Part shown: positions 22,465 through 31,455 of the stretch, piece after piece
Position numbering within the stretch: position 1 is the first letter of the stretch
Layout of the letters: each line of letters opens with the position of its first letter
From: Agromyces soli
GTDB lineage: Bacteria > Actinomycetota > Actinomycetes > Actinomycetales > Microbacteriaceae
Direction: 5' to 3'
Length of the DNA stretch: 64,000 nucleotides
Assembly: GCF_022811605.1 (NCBI RefSeq)
Contig: NZ_CP094533.1
Location: 2,418,001 to 2,482,000 of the forward strand
The notes under the pieces: generated by a model
The model's input: only the letters and a program-made list of their open reading frames with translations
The model's database searches: none
Told to the model about the DNA's origin: nothing
Made by a program: the position numbers and the translations under genes

Positions 22465-24192
22465 ATGACCGATCACACCACCGGCCCCGTCTCGGAGGAG
22501 CCGCGGGACCCCGAGGAGCGTGACGTCACGGAAGCCGCGGGCGTCGCCGCAACGAGCGACGTCCCCGAGACGAGCGCAGCCGAGACCGCCGCAGCCGAGA
22601 CGCCCGCGCCCGAGGCCCCCGCTCCGGCAGCCGCCGGATGGGTCGCCCCGAACGCCCCCGCGGCGCCCCAGGCGGCGCCGCAGCCGGCGGCGCCCCAGGC
22701 GCAGACCTCGCCGGGCCCGACAGACCAGCCGGCGGCCCCGGTCACCGGGACGCTCTACGAGCCCGGTCGGGCCCCGCAGCCGTACCACGCGGCGCAGTAC
22801 CCGCACCCGGTCGCCGCGCAGCCGACCCACCCCGCGACGCAGCCCACGCAGCCCCTGCCCGGAGCGCGGCAGCCCCAGCCCACCCACGAGCCGGGCCAGG
22901 TGCCGCCGGGGCAGATCCCGCCGGCGTTCGGCGGACAGCCCGCGGCGCCCGCGCCGAAGAAGCGGCCCGTCGGCCTCGGCATCGCCGCGGCCATCGTCGC
23001 GGCCGCCCTCATCGGCGGCGGCGCCGGCGCCGGCGTCACCGCGCTCGCGCTGGCGAACCGCACCACCACGACCTCCGCGAGCGCCAGCCCGCAGAACGTC
23101 GTCGTCAACGACACCGAGTCCGTGAACCAGGTCACGGCGGTCGCCGCGAAGGCGAGCCCGAGCGTCGTCACCATCTCGGTCTCCTCGGCCGACGGTGCGG
23201 GCACCGGCTCCGGCATCATCCTCTCCGACGACGGCTACGTGCTGACGAACACCCACGTCGTCACGCTCGACGGCGCGACCGGCGAGCCCACCATCCAGGT
23301 GAAGACCGACGACGGCCACCTCTACACGGCCGAGCTCGTGGGCACCGACCCGCTGAGCGACCTCGCCGTGATCAAGCTGACGGATGCATCGGGGCTGACC
23401 CCGCTCGCCTTCGCCGACTCGAGCAAGCTGAACGTCGGCGACACCGCCATCGCGATCGGCGCGCCGCTCGGACTGTCCGGCACCGTGACGGACGGCATCG
23501 TGAGCGCCCTGAACCGCTCCATCGAGGTCGCCTCCTCGGCGGCGCCCTCCACCCCGGACGACAGCGGCCAGGGGGACCAGCAGCAGGGAGGACAGCAGCC
23601 CTTCGACTTCTGGAACTTCGACATCCCCGGCCAGGGCGGCCAGGGCGGCGAGGGCGGGCAGAGCGGCCAGCAGCAGAGCGGCGGCAACATCTCGATCCCC
23701 GTGATCCAGACCGACGCCGCGATCAACCCCGGCAACTCCGGCGGCGCGCTGCTGAACAGCAAGGGCGAGCTCATCGGCGTCAACGTCGCGATCCTCGGCA
23801 CCGGCGACTCCTCGTCCGGCCAGTCGGGCAACATCGGCGTCGGCTTCGCCGTTCCGTCGAACCTCGCGAAGCGGGTCTCCGACGAGATCATCGCGAACGG
23901 CTCGGCGACGCACGGCCTGCTCGGGGCGACCGTCACGGCCGCGCAGAGCGACGAGCAGAGCAGCACCGTCGGCGCGCTCATCACCGACGTTCCCGCCGGG
24001 GGCGCCGCGGCGAAGGCCGGCCTGCAGAAGGGCGACATCGTCACCCAGTTCAACGGCCTGCCCATCACGGACCAGACCGATCTCACCGCGCAGGTCCGCG
24101 CACTCGCGGGCGGCGCCGAGGCGGAGGTCACCTACCTCCGCAACGGCGAGGCGCACACGGTGACGGTCACGCTCGGCACCTTCGAGGGCTGA
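22465..24192 (+). CDS. HtrA/DegP-type trypsin-like serine protease with PDZ domain
   Basis: 575 residues. A long cytoplasmic Ala/Pro/Gln-rich disordered segment (1-165) is followed by one membrane helix (about 170-197), a trypsin-like domain with His264 (TNTHVV), Asp299 (SDLAVIK) and Ser425 (NPGNSGGALL), and a PDZ domain (about 480-575). Between Asp and Ser lies a 50-residue insertion rich in Gln, Gly and Ser (358-408), much longer than in usual HtrA proteins. Expected role: extracytoplasmic protein quality control (PepD/HtrA class). ATG 22465 has AAGGAG seven bases upstream. A terminator follows. Confidence 0.92.
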   Translation: MTDHTTGPVSEEPRDPEERDVTEAAGVAATSDVPETSAAETAAAETPAPEAPAPAAAGWVAPNAPAAPQAAPQPAAPQAQTSPGPTDQPAAPVTGTLYEPGRAPQPYHAAQYPHPVAAQPTHPATQPTQPLPGARQPQPTHEPGQVPPGQIPPAFGGQPAAPAPKKRPVGLGIAAAIVAAALIGGGAGAGVTALALANRTTTTSASASPQNVVVNDTESVNQVTAVAAKASPSVVTISVSSADGAGTGSGIILSDDGYVLTNTHVVTLDGATGEPTIQVKTDDGHLYTAELVGTDPLSDLAVIKLTDASGLTPLAFADSSKLNVGDTAIAIGAPLGLSGTVTDGIVSALNRSIEVASSAAPSTPDDSGQGDQQQGGQQPFDFWNFDIPGQGGQGGEGGQSGQQQSGGNISIPVIQTDAAINPGNSGGALLNSKGELIGVNVAILGTGDSSSGQSGNIGVGFAVPSNLAKRVSDEIIANGSATHGLLGATVTAAQSDEQSSTVGALITDVPAGGAAAKAGLQKGDIVTQFNGLPITDQTDLTAQVRALAGGAEAEVTYLRNGEAHTVTVTLGTFEG

Positions 24193-24216
24193 TCCCGGAC
24201 GCCGACGCAACACCGG

Positions 24217-24251
24217 CGAGTGGCCGGAGCCATCGAGGCTCCGGCCACTCG
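24217..24251 (+). terminator. hairpin terminator after the HtrA gene
   Basis: A perfect 15-base stem (24217-24231 with 24237-24251), 5-base loop, followed by GCGTTT. Confidence 0.8.
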
Positions 24252-24294
24252 GCGTTTGCTAGGCTCGATCGACCCAGCAGCAGAGTGAGGAACC

Positions 24295-25347
24295 TTGCCC
24301 GATCAGCCCGACGGCACCAGCCGATCGACGCTCGGCGTCTCCTACGTGATGCCGGTGCTGAACGATGCCTCGCACGTTCGCGCCGCCGTGGAGTCGATCC
24401 TCGATCAGCGGTACGAGGGCCCGGTCGAGGTCCTCATCGCGCTCGGGCCGTCGATCGACGGCACCGCTGAACTGGTCGCCGATCTGGCCGCCCGCGACAC
24501 CCGGGTGCGGGTGCTCGACAACGAGGTGGGCTCGACGCCCGCCGGGCTCAACCTCGGCATCCGTGCCGCCGTCTACCCCGTCGTCGTGCGCGTCGACTCC
24601 CACTCCATGCTTCCGGCCGACTACACGCGGATCGCCGTCGACACCCTCGAACGCACCGGTGCCGACAACGTCGGCGGCATCATGGCCGCGCACGGCGAGT
24701 CCGCGTTCGAGCGGGCCGTGGCGCGGGCCTACACGACCCCCGTCGGGCTCGGCGGCTCCGCCTTCCATGTCGGCGGCACGGCCGGGCCGGTCGAGACCGT
24801 CTACCTCGGCGTCTTCCGCCGGGAGGCGCTCGAACGCGTCGGGCTCTTCGACGAGACGATCAAGCGCGGCCAGGACTGGGAGCTCAACCGACGGCTGCGC
24901 GCCACCGGCGGCATCGTCTGGTTCACGCCCGAACTGAGCGTCACGTACCGGCCGCGCTCCAGCCTCGAGCGACTCGGCCGGCAGATGTTCTCGACCGGGC
25001 TCTGGCGCGGCGAGCTGGCCCGCCGGTTCCCCGCGGCCAACGGCCTGCGCTACTTCGTGCCGCCCGTCATGGTGCTCGGCGTGCTGCTGGGGCTCCTCGC
25101 CGGCCTCGGCGGGCTCGCGCAGGCGCTCGCCGGTCAGCCCCCGTGGCTGGCGGTCGGCCTCGTGGTGCCGGCCGTCTACCTGCTCTTCGTCCTCGTCGCG
25201 GCGCTCGTCTACGGTCGCGGCCAGGGTGCCGCGTCGTGGCTCTGGTTTCTCGTAGTCTTGCCGTGCATCCATGTCGCGTGGGGCGCGGGCTTCGTGCTCG
25301 GCTATCTCTCGCTGACGCGGAACATCGCCAGCCATACGGGAAGGTAA
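24295..25347 (+). CDS. GT2 glycosyltransferase with C-terminal membrane helices
   Basis: 350 residues. GT-A fold: VSYVMPVLNDASHVRAAVES at the N-terminus, VVRVDSHS as the DxD-like metal site, and KRGQDWELNRRLRATGG near the acceptor site, followed by two or three membrane helices (about 255-340). This ExoA-like layout suggests a membrane-bound transferase acting on a lipid-linked intermediate. TTG 24295 is supported by GAGGAA five bases upstream. It begins a four-gene run for a surface glycopolymer; the next gene starts three bases after its stop. Confidence 0.88.
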   Translation: MPDQPDGTSRSTLGVSYVMPVLNDASHVRAAVESILDQRYEGPVEVLIALGPSIDGTAELVADLAARDTRVRVLDNEVGSTPAGLNLGIRAAVYPVVVRVDSHSMLPADYTRIAVDTLERTGADNVGGIMAAHGESAFERAVARAYTTPVGLGGSAFHVGGTAGPVETVYLGVFRREALERVGLFDETIKRGQDWELNRRLRATGGIVWFTPELSVTYRPRSSLERLGRQMFSTGLWRGELARRFPAANGLRYFVPPVMVLGVLLGLLAGLGGLAQALAGQPPWLAVGLVVPAVYLLFVLVAALVYGRGQGAASWLWFLVVLPCIHVAWGAGFVLGYLSLTRNIASHTGR

Positions 25348-25350
25348 CGG

Positions 25351-26178
25351 ATGTCGCACCCGCACTCGACGTCGTCGGAGCCGTCGAGAACGCACCCATC
25401 GAGCCTCGCCGAGCTGAAAGCGGTCACGCAGCCGCCTGAGGTCCGCGGGCGGCGCAATGCGGAGCACTGGACGGCGTCGCTCTACCTCCGGCGGCTGTCG
25501 CCGTACCTGACGTGGGTGCTGCTCAAGACGCCGATCTCGGCGAACGGCGTGACCGGGCTGATGATCCTCGTCGGGTGGTCGACCGCCGCGGCCCTGCTCA
25601 TCCCCGGCGTCTGGGGCGCGCTGCTCGCGGTGGTGCTCGGCCAGCTGCAGATGCTCGTGGACTGCTGCGACGGCGAGGTCGCCCGGTGGCGGCGCACGTC
25701 GTCGCCCGCCGGCGTGTTCCTCGACAAGGTGGGGCACTACTCCACCGAGGCGCTCATCCCGATCGCGCTCGGCATCCGCGCCGCCGCGTACCCGCTCGAG
25801 TTCCCCGCCGACTTCCTCTGGACGACCGTCGGCGCCCTGCTCGCCCTCGTCATCGTGCTCAACAAGGCGCTGAACGACATGGTGCACGTCGCCCGCGCCA
25901 ATGCCGGCTTGCCGAAGCTGGCCGACACCCACGGCGAGACGGCGCCGCGCGGCGGCCTCGTCGCGAAGCTCCGCCGTGTCGCCCGGTTCGTGCCGTTCCA
26001 CCGGCTCTACCACTCGGTCGAGCTGACGCTCATCGCGTTCGCCGCCGCCGTGGTCGGGCTGTTCGTCGGCCAGCCGATCGTGGACCGGGTCGTCGTGACG
26101 GCACTGCTGCCGTTGGCCGTGCTCGCGGTCGTCGGGCACTTCGTGGCGATCATGGCGAGCCGGCGTGTCCGTTCCTGA
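25351..26178 (+). CDS. CDP-alcohol phosphatidyltransferase family protein
   Basis: 275 residues with several membrane helices. The CDP-alcohol motif is present as D104-CC-D107-G108-EV-A111-R112, then G121, D125, but the last aspartate of the consensus (DxxDGxxAR-x8-GxxxDxxxD) is His129. That residue is thought to be the catalytic base in classical members, so the chemistry or acceptor may differ. Its place between two glycosyltransferases suggests transfer of a CDP-activated alcohol phosphate to a glycopolymer or its lipid carrier rather than bulk phospholipid synthesis. GAAGG precedes the ATG. Confidence 0.85.
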   Translation: MSHPHSTSSEPSRTHPSSLAELKAVTQPPEVRGRRNAEHWTASLYLRRLSPYLTWVLLKTPISANGVTGLMILVGWSTAAALLIPGVWGALLAVVLGQLQMLVDCCDGEVARWRRTSSPAGVFLDKVGHYSTEALIPIALGIRAAAYPLEFPADFLWTTVGALLALVIVLNKALNDMVHVARANAGLPKLADTHGETAPRGGLVAKLRRVARFVPFHRLYHSVELTLIAFAAAVVGLFVGQPIVDRVVVTALLPLAVLAVVGHFVAIMASRRVRS

Positions 26179-27073
26179 GCCGATGTCCGGCACGGCGACG
26201 CCCCGGTTCGGCGTCGTCGTGCTGACGATGGGCCGTCGGCCCGAGGAACTGCTGCGCGGCGTTCGCAGCGTGCTCGAGCAGCGCGGGGTCGCCGTCGACG
26301 TGGTCGTGGTCGGCAACGGCTGGGATCCGGCGACCGCCGAGCCCGCCCTGCCCGGTGCGGTCCGCACGCTCGCGCTGGCCGAGAACCTCGGCATCCCCGC
26401 GGGCCGTAATCGCGGGGTGCCTGAGGTCGGCGGCGAGTTGCTCTTCTTCCTCGACGACGACGCCTTCCTCCCCGACCCGGAGTTCCTCGCGAAGGGGGCG
26501 GCGCTGCTCGCCGCACGACCCGAGCTCGGACTGGTGCAGCCGCGGGTCGTGGATCCCACCGGACTGGTCTCGCCGCGACGGTGGATCCCCAGAATCCGCA
26601 AGGGAGACCCGGCGCACTCGAGCAACGTCTTCTCGTGCTGGGAGGGGGCGGTGCTCCTGCCGCGGGCCGTCTTCGAACAGACCGGCGGCTGGGCGGACCC
26701 GTTCTTCTACGCCCACGAGGGCATCGAGCTCGCGTGGCGGGTCTGGGACACCGGGCATCGCGCCTGGTACGCGGGCGAGCTCGAGGCCGCCCACCCGGTC
26801 ATCGACCCCGCGCGGCACTCGTACTACTTCCGTCTGAACGCGCGCAACCGCGTCTGGCTCGCCCGCCGCAATCTGCCCGTCGTGCTCGTCCCGTTCTATG
26901 TCGGCTCGTGGACCGCGATCCAGGTGCTGCGCTGGGCCCGCAAGCCGGCGCAGCTGCGCGCCTGGTTCGGCGGCTGGCTCGCGGGCTGGCGGGAGGCCCC
27001 GGGGGAGCGGCGGCCGCTCCGCTGGCGGACGGTCTGGCGGATGACCCGCGCCGGCCGACCGCCGATCATCTGA
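26165..27073 (+). CDS. GT2 glycosyltransferase
   Basis: 302 residues: FGVVVLTMGRRPEELLRGVR (donor fold start), NLGIPAGRNRGVPEVGGELL, then FFLDDDAFLPD as the DxD metal site, and GGWADPFFYAHEGIELAWRV as the acceptor ED-type region. This is the rhamnosyl/galactofuranosyl-transferase type of GT2. GTG 26165 overlaps the previous gene by 14 bases; ATG 26183 is an alternative start. It probably adds a sugar during assembly of the same glycopolymer as its neighbours. Confidence 0.87.
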   Translation: MSVPEPMSGTATPRFGVVVLTMGRRPEELLRGVRSVLEQRGVAVDVVVVGNGWDPATAEPALPGAVRTLALAENLGIPAGRNRGVPEVGGELLFFLDDDAFLPDPEFLAKGAALLAARPELGLVQPRVVDPTGLVSPRRWIPRIRKGDPAHSSNVFSCWEGAVLLPRAVFEQTGGWADPFFYAHEGIELAWRVWDTGHRAWYAGELEAAHPVIDPARHSYYFRLNARNRVWLARRNLPVVLVPFYVGSWTAIQVLRWARKPAQLRAWFGGWLAGWREAPGERRPLRWRTVWRMTRAGRPPII

Positions 27074-27168
27074 GCGGCGGCCGGCCGCTCGGTAACGATC
27101 GGCTCTCGGTGCGCCCGCGGCGCGCTCCGCCGAGGCATCCGCCCAGGCGCCGTCGCTACCCTTGCCGA

Positions 27169-28497
27169 GTGGGATTGAAGACTGACGCTCGCCGTGCGGT
27201 GAAGCTCGCGAAGAACATCATCGCCTCGCGGCGCTCGCAGCGGGCGCTCGGCACGGCCCTCGCCGAGGCGGCGCCGCTCGAACCCGGCCGCTACCGGATC
27301 GGCGTCTACTTCGCCGACGGCAAGGTCAACCTCTACCAGCTGCGCCAGTGGTACAAGCCCCTTGCCGAGCTCGCGAAGACGTATCCCGTGGTGATCCTCA
27401 GCCGTGCCTCCGGCGCGGCGCTCGCCCTGCTGGACGAGTCCCCGGTGCCGGTCGCGTACGTGCGCCGGGTGGCCGACCTCGAGCAGCTGATCCACGATCA
27501 GCAGCTCCAGCTCATCTTCTACGTGAACCAGAACGCGAAGAACTTCCAGATGATGCGGTACGGGCGGCGCTGGCACGTGTTCATCAACCACGGCGAGTCC
27601 GACAAGATGTACATGACCACGAACCAGTTCAAGGCCTACGACTATGCGCTCATCGCCGGCGACGCGGCCCGGGCCCGGTTGGGCAAGGTGCTCTGGGACT
27701 ACGACTTCGACAAGCGGGCGATCCCGATCGGGCGGCCGCAGGCCGACCACTATCACGACGGCCGCGAGCTGCCCTATCCGGAGGACGGGCGTGAGGTCGT
27801 GCTCTACGCGCCCACCTGGGAGGGCGACCGCGCGGCGGCGGCCTACGGTTCCATCGCCTCGCACGGCGTGGCGCTCGTCACCGCGCTGCTCGCCACCGGC
27901 CGGCACCGCGTGATCTATCGCCCGCATCCACGCTCCGGGGTGCTCGACCACGAGTACGCGGCCGCGAACCGGGCGATCATCGACGCCATCGGCGCGGCGA
28001 ATCAGGCGGACCCGACGGCGATGCACGTCTACGACGACGGCCGGGAGCTCGGGTGGCAGCTCGCGGCCGCCGACCTCGCCGTCGTCGACATCTCGGCGAT
28101 GGTCTACGACCGGCTCGCGACCGGCAAGCCGCTGCTGATCACCCGACCGCTCGCCCCGGAGGCCGAGATCGACACGGGCGGATATCTCTCCGCGTGCGAG
28201 TGGCTCGTGGCCGAGCCGGGGACGCCGCTTGCGCAGGCGGGCGCGGCGATGCTCGCGCGCGTCGACGAGGTCGCACACGACCAGGACGCGCTGGATCGGC
28301 TCGGGCATTGGGTCGAGCGCTACTTCGGCGACACGACGCCGGGGGCGGCGACGGCGCGATTCCACGGGGCGGTCGACCACCTGATGGCCGAATGGGAGCG
28401 CTTCGCGACCGAGCACCTCGATGACGAGGTCATCGACGAGCACGACGTCGAGGGCGAGCGCGCGGAGAGTCGCGCCGACGAGGACGCCCACGGCTGA
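27169..28497 (+). CDS. CDP-glycerol glycerophosphotransferase family (TagF-like)
   Basis: 442 residues of the TagB/TagF fold: FINHGESDKMYMTTNQFKAY (entry to the nucleotide site), VVLYAPTWEGDRAAAAYGS, IYRPHPRSGV and AVVDISAMVYDRLATGKPLL are typical polymerase motifs. It has an acidic tail (from EHLDDEVIDEHDVEGE). Expected role: adding polyol-phosphate units to a teichoic-acid-like polymer at the inner membrane face. GTG 27169 is leaderless behind TACCCT with a six-base spacer, so it has its own promoter. Confidence 0.87.
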   Translation: MGLKTDARRAVKLAKNIIASRRSQRALGTALAEAAPLEPGRYRIGVYFADGKVNLYQLRQWYKPLAELAKTYPVVILSRASGAALALLDESPVPVAYVRRVADLEQLIHDQQLQLIFYVNQNAKNFQMMRYGRRWHVFINHGESDKMYMTTNQFKAYDYALIAGDAARARLGKVLWDYDFDKRAIPIGRPQADHYHDGRELPYPEDGREVVLYAPTWEGDRAAAAYGSIASHGVALVTALLATGRHRVIYRPHPRSGVLDHEYAAANRAIIDAIGAANQADPTAMHVYDDGRELGWQLAAADLAVVDISAMVYDRLATGKPLLITRPLAPEAEIDTGGYLSACEWLVAEPGTPLAQAGAAMLARVDEVAHDQDALDRLGHWVERYFGDTTPGAATARFHGAVDHLMAEWERFATEHLDDEVIDEHDVEGERAESRADEDAHG

Positions 28498-28518
28498 GCC
28501 TCCGCGGGGGTCCGCGGT

Positions 28519-29556
28519 TCAGTAGAGCGTCGGCTCCCCGCCGCGCGGGGGAGCCGACCACCGCTCCAGCTCCAGCAGCTCGCTCAGGCGGCCGTTGCCG
28601 CGTCGCCAGGCGGCCACCGCGTCCTCGCCGAGCAGCACGTAATGCCAGCGGCGCCCGCTGCGCGAGGCGGCCGGCAGGCGGTTCAGGGTCTCGACCCAGG
28701 CCAGCGCCGCACGTCGTTTGCGCTCGATATTCGGATGATCGAGCGCCGTCTGCGCCTTCGTCTCGACGACGTACACGGCGTCGGCGGTGCGCACGAGGAA
28801 ATCGGGCGAGTACCAAGCGGGGAGGCCATCCGCTCGGAGGTACGGCCGCTGCAGGAAGGTGTGCGCGTACTCATCGATCTTGACGAAGGCCTCGACTCGG
28901 CTGTCGTGGTCCGCCCACTCGATGAAGCGCCGCTCGAGCCCGCCGCCCCGGCTCGCCACCCGCAGGGCGGGGAAGACGCACTTGCGGCTGGGCACCGCGT
29001 CGCGCGCCCGCATCGTGATGCTGCCGATCTCGGCGACGCTGCGCTGCTCGACGATCGCGCTCGTGACGGGATGCGTGCGCTGGTCTTCGACGAGCGCCGT
29101 CGAGAACACGCCGGCGACGTGCTCGGCGACCCCGGGGAGCAGCAGCACGCGCCATCCCTCGTCGAACGCCGGGTCGAACGGCTCGCCGAAGAGCCGAGCG
29201 CGCACGTAGCGGTCCACCCAGGCGGCGATCCGGGCGCGGTGGGTTGCGAGCAGCGGGTACCGGCTCGCCGCACTGAAGCGGACGGCCGCGGGGGTGAAGG
29301 CGCGCCCGACGACCGTGGTGATGCGTCGGGCGATGCGGGCGAGGAAATCGTTGTACCCGGTTGCCGTCATGACGCCGCCGTCGACCCGGTAGTCGCCGTA
29401 CTGCGTCTTCGTCTCGAGGTCGTGCGAGCTCCACCGCTCCCCGCTGCCGACCGCTCGACGCAGCACCGCGAGTTCGAAGCGGCACGGCTCGAGCGCGAGC
29501 GGGTCGAGGCGGGGCTCGGCGAGCTCCTCCTCGTGCTCGCGCACGATCTCGGGCAC
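28519..29556 (-). CDS. Res nuclease part as a possible separate frame
   Basis: GTG 29556 lies 12 bases after the amber stop in the same frame and could restart translation, giving 345 residues that end in the endonuclease domain (YSPDFLVRTADAVYVVETKA). No Shine-Dalgarno-like sequence is obvious in front of it. Codon use is normal right up to the 3' end, so decay, if any, is recent. Confidence 0.6.
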   Translation of the reverse strand: MPEIVREHEEELAEPRLDPLALEPCRFELAVLRRAVGSGERWSSHDLETKTQYGDYRVDGGVMTATGYNDFLARIARRITTVVGRAFTPAAVRFSAASRYPLLATHRARIAAWVDRYVRARLFGEPFDPAFDEGWRVLLLPGVAEHVAGVFSTALVEDQRTHPVTSAIVEQRSVAEIGSITMRARDAVPSRKCVFPALRVASRGGGLERRFIEWADHDSRVEAFVKIDEYAHTFLQRPYLRADGLPAWYSPDFLVRTADAVYVVETKAQTALDHPNIERKRRAALAWVETLNRLPAASRSGRRWHYVLLGEDAVAAWRRGNGRLSELLELERWSAPPRGGEPTLY

Positions 29557-29568
29557 GAGGAGGTCGTA

Positions 29569-31455
29569 CTACTCCTGCCAGTCGGGTCGAAGCTCGACGC
29601 GCTCGAGGTCCCCGATGGCCGCGGTCTCCTCGTCGCCGACGATCGCGAGCAGGCCGTCGCCGAGCAGCTCGTCGTAGAACGCCTGGAACGCGGGGTGCTC
29701 GATGACGAACAGCACGTCGAAATGGTTGGCGGGTTCGAGTCGGCGGCGCATCCGCTCGCGCGTCTCCCGTTTCAGCTCCTCGACGACGGGATCCCCCCGC
29801 CACATCAGCCGGAGGCCGCGGCCGATCGTCTGCTCGAGCAGGATGCCGGAGCCCGCCGAGCGCAGCGGCACCACCACGCAGATGCTGTCGACGTCGAAGC
29901 CCTCGCGCAGCATCAGCACGCTGATCACGACGCGCGGTCGCGCTTGTCGGTCGAGGTCGAAGAGCCGCGCGCGGATCGGCTCCCATTCCTTCGGGCCGAG
30001 CTCGCTCCGCCGGCCGCTGTCGACCCGGAGCACGTCCTCGGCGTCGAGCCGCTCGGATTCGAGCAGGAACTGCTCGACGTGGCGGGAGACGATGGTGTCC
30101 TCGGTCACGATCAGGAGCTTGGGGCGTCGTTCGGGGTCGATCGCGGCGAACTGCGCCTCGAGCAGGGCGAGCTTGCTGAGCCCGGCGCGGATCATCGTGC
30201 GCTGGCCGGAGGACAGGCCGATCACCGCCCCGTGCTCGTCACGTTCGGCGGTGAAGTCGAGGGGGAGCGCCGCCAGCTCGACGCGTCGGTCGAGCGCGAT
30301 CGCCTTCACGAGCCCCCGCTGCATCGCGGCGTGGAGGTCGAAGTCGACCACGATGTGCGGGAAGTAGCGTCGGTGCGACCGTCGACCGCTGCCGGCCTCG
30401 TCGTAGGGCGTCGCCGAGAAGTCGAGCTGGACGAACCGTCGCCCCTTCGTCGCGGCGATCGCGGTCAGGCTCTGCTGCCACTCGACGTCGCTCGTGTCCT
30501 GACCGGACCGGAGCGCGTGCACGTGGTGCGCCTCGTCGTTCAGGACCACGAGGTCGCTCAGCTCGATCAGCGACTCCAACGGGCGCCCTCGCGCGGCCCG
30601 CCGGTCGAGGGACTCGAGCGAGTGCCCAGCGGCGCCGGGGGACAGGGGGAACATGCTCTCGACGGCGGCCCGCGCCGGATCGTCGTCGCCTCGTCGTCGC
30701 CCGCGCCAGACTTCGCCTGCCTCGCCTGCGAAATCGGGGTCCTCGGCTCCGGCGAGGAGGTGCCAGTTCGTCACGGCGATCATGCCGCCGACCGGGACGC
30801 GGAGCCCGATCTCGTGCTTCTCCACGACCCCGGAGGCGAGCAGCGCGGCGATGGCGCGTTCGTGCCGGGGCGGCGTGAACAGCGCGCGCCGCGCGTGCAG
30901 CTCGCTCGTGCGCGGGTCCCGCACCCCGTCGACCCGGCGGCCCCGGAACGAATCGAGGAGCCGTTCGTAGACGATCAGCCCGGGGGCGACGACGAGGAAA
31001 TTGCTGCTGAACCGGGGATCGGCGGGGGCGGCGAGATGGTTGAGATGCTGCCAGACGAGCAGCGCATTCATCACCCAGGTCTTGCCGGTGCCGGTGGCGA
31101 GCTTCGCGGCGTACTTGGGGTGCCCGTGGCGCTCGTGGGCGAGCTCGTCGCGTCGGGCCGGAGTGAGCGAGCCCGGGGCGAGCCGGTCGTAGAGCTCGCG
31201 GAGGGTCGAGGCGCCCAGCACCTCGTGCGCATAGACGATCGCGAGGATGGCATCGCGCTGCCCCTCGTGGAACGCGTCGCGGCGCCCCGCCGAGATCGAG
31301 GCGTCGAACCACCAGCGGAGCAGCTCGGCCGTCGTCGGGGTGACGGCCTCGAGGAGCGCGCAGGGCTCGCCGGACTCGATCGCGCGGGCGTCGTCCGCCA
31401 GCCTGATCGAGATCTCTCTGGCGAGCGGCAGTTCCTCGTCGATCGGGATCCTCAC
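29569..31455 (-). CDS. Res helicase part as an intact frame
   Basis: If the amber codon at 29569-29571 is respected, this 628-residue protein has the full ATPase/translocase motor of a type III restriction enzyme but no nuclease domain. It is translationally coupled to mod. It could still bind Mod and hydrolyse ATP, but should not cut DNA. Confidence 0.75.
   Translation of the reverse strand: MRIPIDEELPLAREISIRLADDARAIESGEPCALLEAVTPTTAELLRWWFDASISAGRRDAFHEGQRDAILAIVYAHEVLGASTLRELYDRLAPGSLTPARRDELAHERHGHPKYAAKLATGTGKTWVMNALLVWQHLNHLAAPADPRFSSNFLVVAPGLIVYERLLDSFRGRRVDGVRDPRTSELHARRALFTPPRHERAIAALLASGVVEKHEIGLRVPVGGMIAVTNWHLLAGAEDPDFAGEAGEVWRGRRRGDDDPARAAVESMFPLSPGAAGHSLESLDRRAARGRPLESLIELSDLVVLNDEAHHVHALRSGQDTSDVEWQQSLTAIAATKGRRFVQLDFSATPYDEAGSGRRSHRRYFPHIVVDFDLHAAMQRGLVKAIALDRRVELAALPLDFTAERDEHGAVIGLSSGQRTMIRAGLSKLALLEAQFAAIDPERRPKLLIVTEDTIVSRHVEQFLLESERLDAEDVLRVDSGRRSELGPKEWEPIRARLFDLDRQARPRVVISVLMLREGFDVDSICVVVPLRSAGSGILLEQTIGRGLRLMWRGDPVVEELKRETRERMRRRLEPANHFDVLFVIEHPAFQAFYDELLGDGLLAIVGDEETAAIGDLERVELRPDWQE

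Larger units (their letters stand above)
28519..31455 (-). pseudogene. res: type III restriction enzyme Res, split by an in-frame amber codon
   Basis: From GTG 31455 the first frame codes a 628-residue SF2 helicase: [15 protein letters not shown] (Walker A, K125), [13 protein letters not shown] (motif II), [12 protein letters not shown] (motif III), [11 protein letters not shown] (motif VI). It stops at TAG 29569-29571 after [13 protein letters not shown]. The same frame continues at once (YDLLVPEIVREHEEELAEPR) to 28519 and contains the nuclease domain with YSPDFLV and VVETKAQ (PD-ExK type). So one original gene of about 978 codons is broken by a single stop with no frameshift. Read-through, a recent nonsense mutation or a sequencing error are all possible. 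GTG overlaps the mod stop (GTGA). Confidence 0.85.

Noticed and set aside
22375-24213. 612-codon minus-strand frame over the HtrA gene
   Set aside because: Arg/Gly/Val-rich shadow; the plus strand has the protease triad and PDZ domain.
28519-31455. Frameshift as the cause of the split res gene
   Set aside because: Both parts are in the same frame; the only interruption is the TAG codon at 29569-29571.
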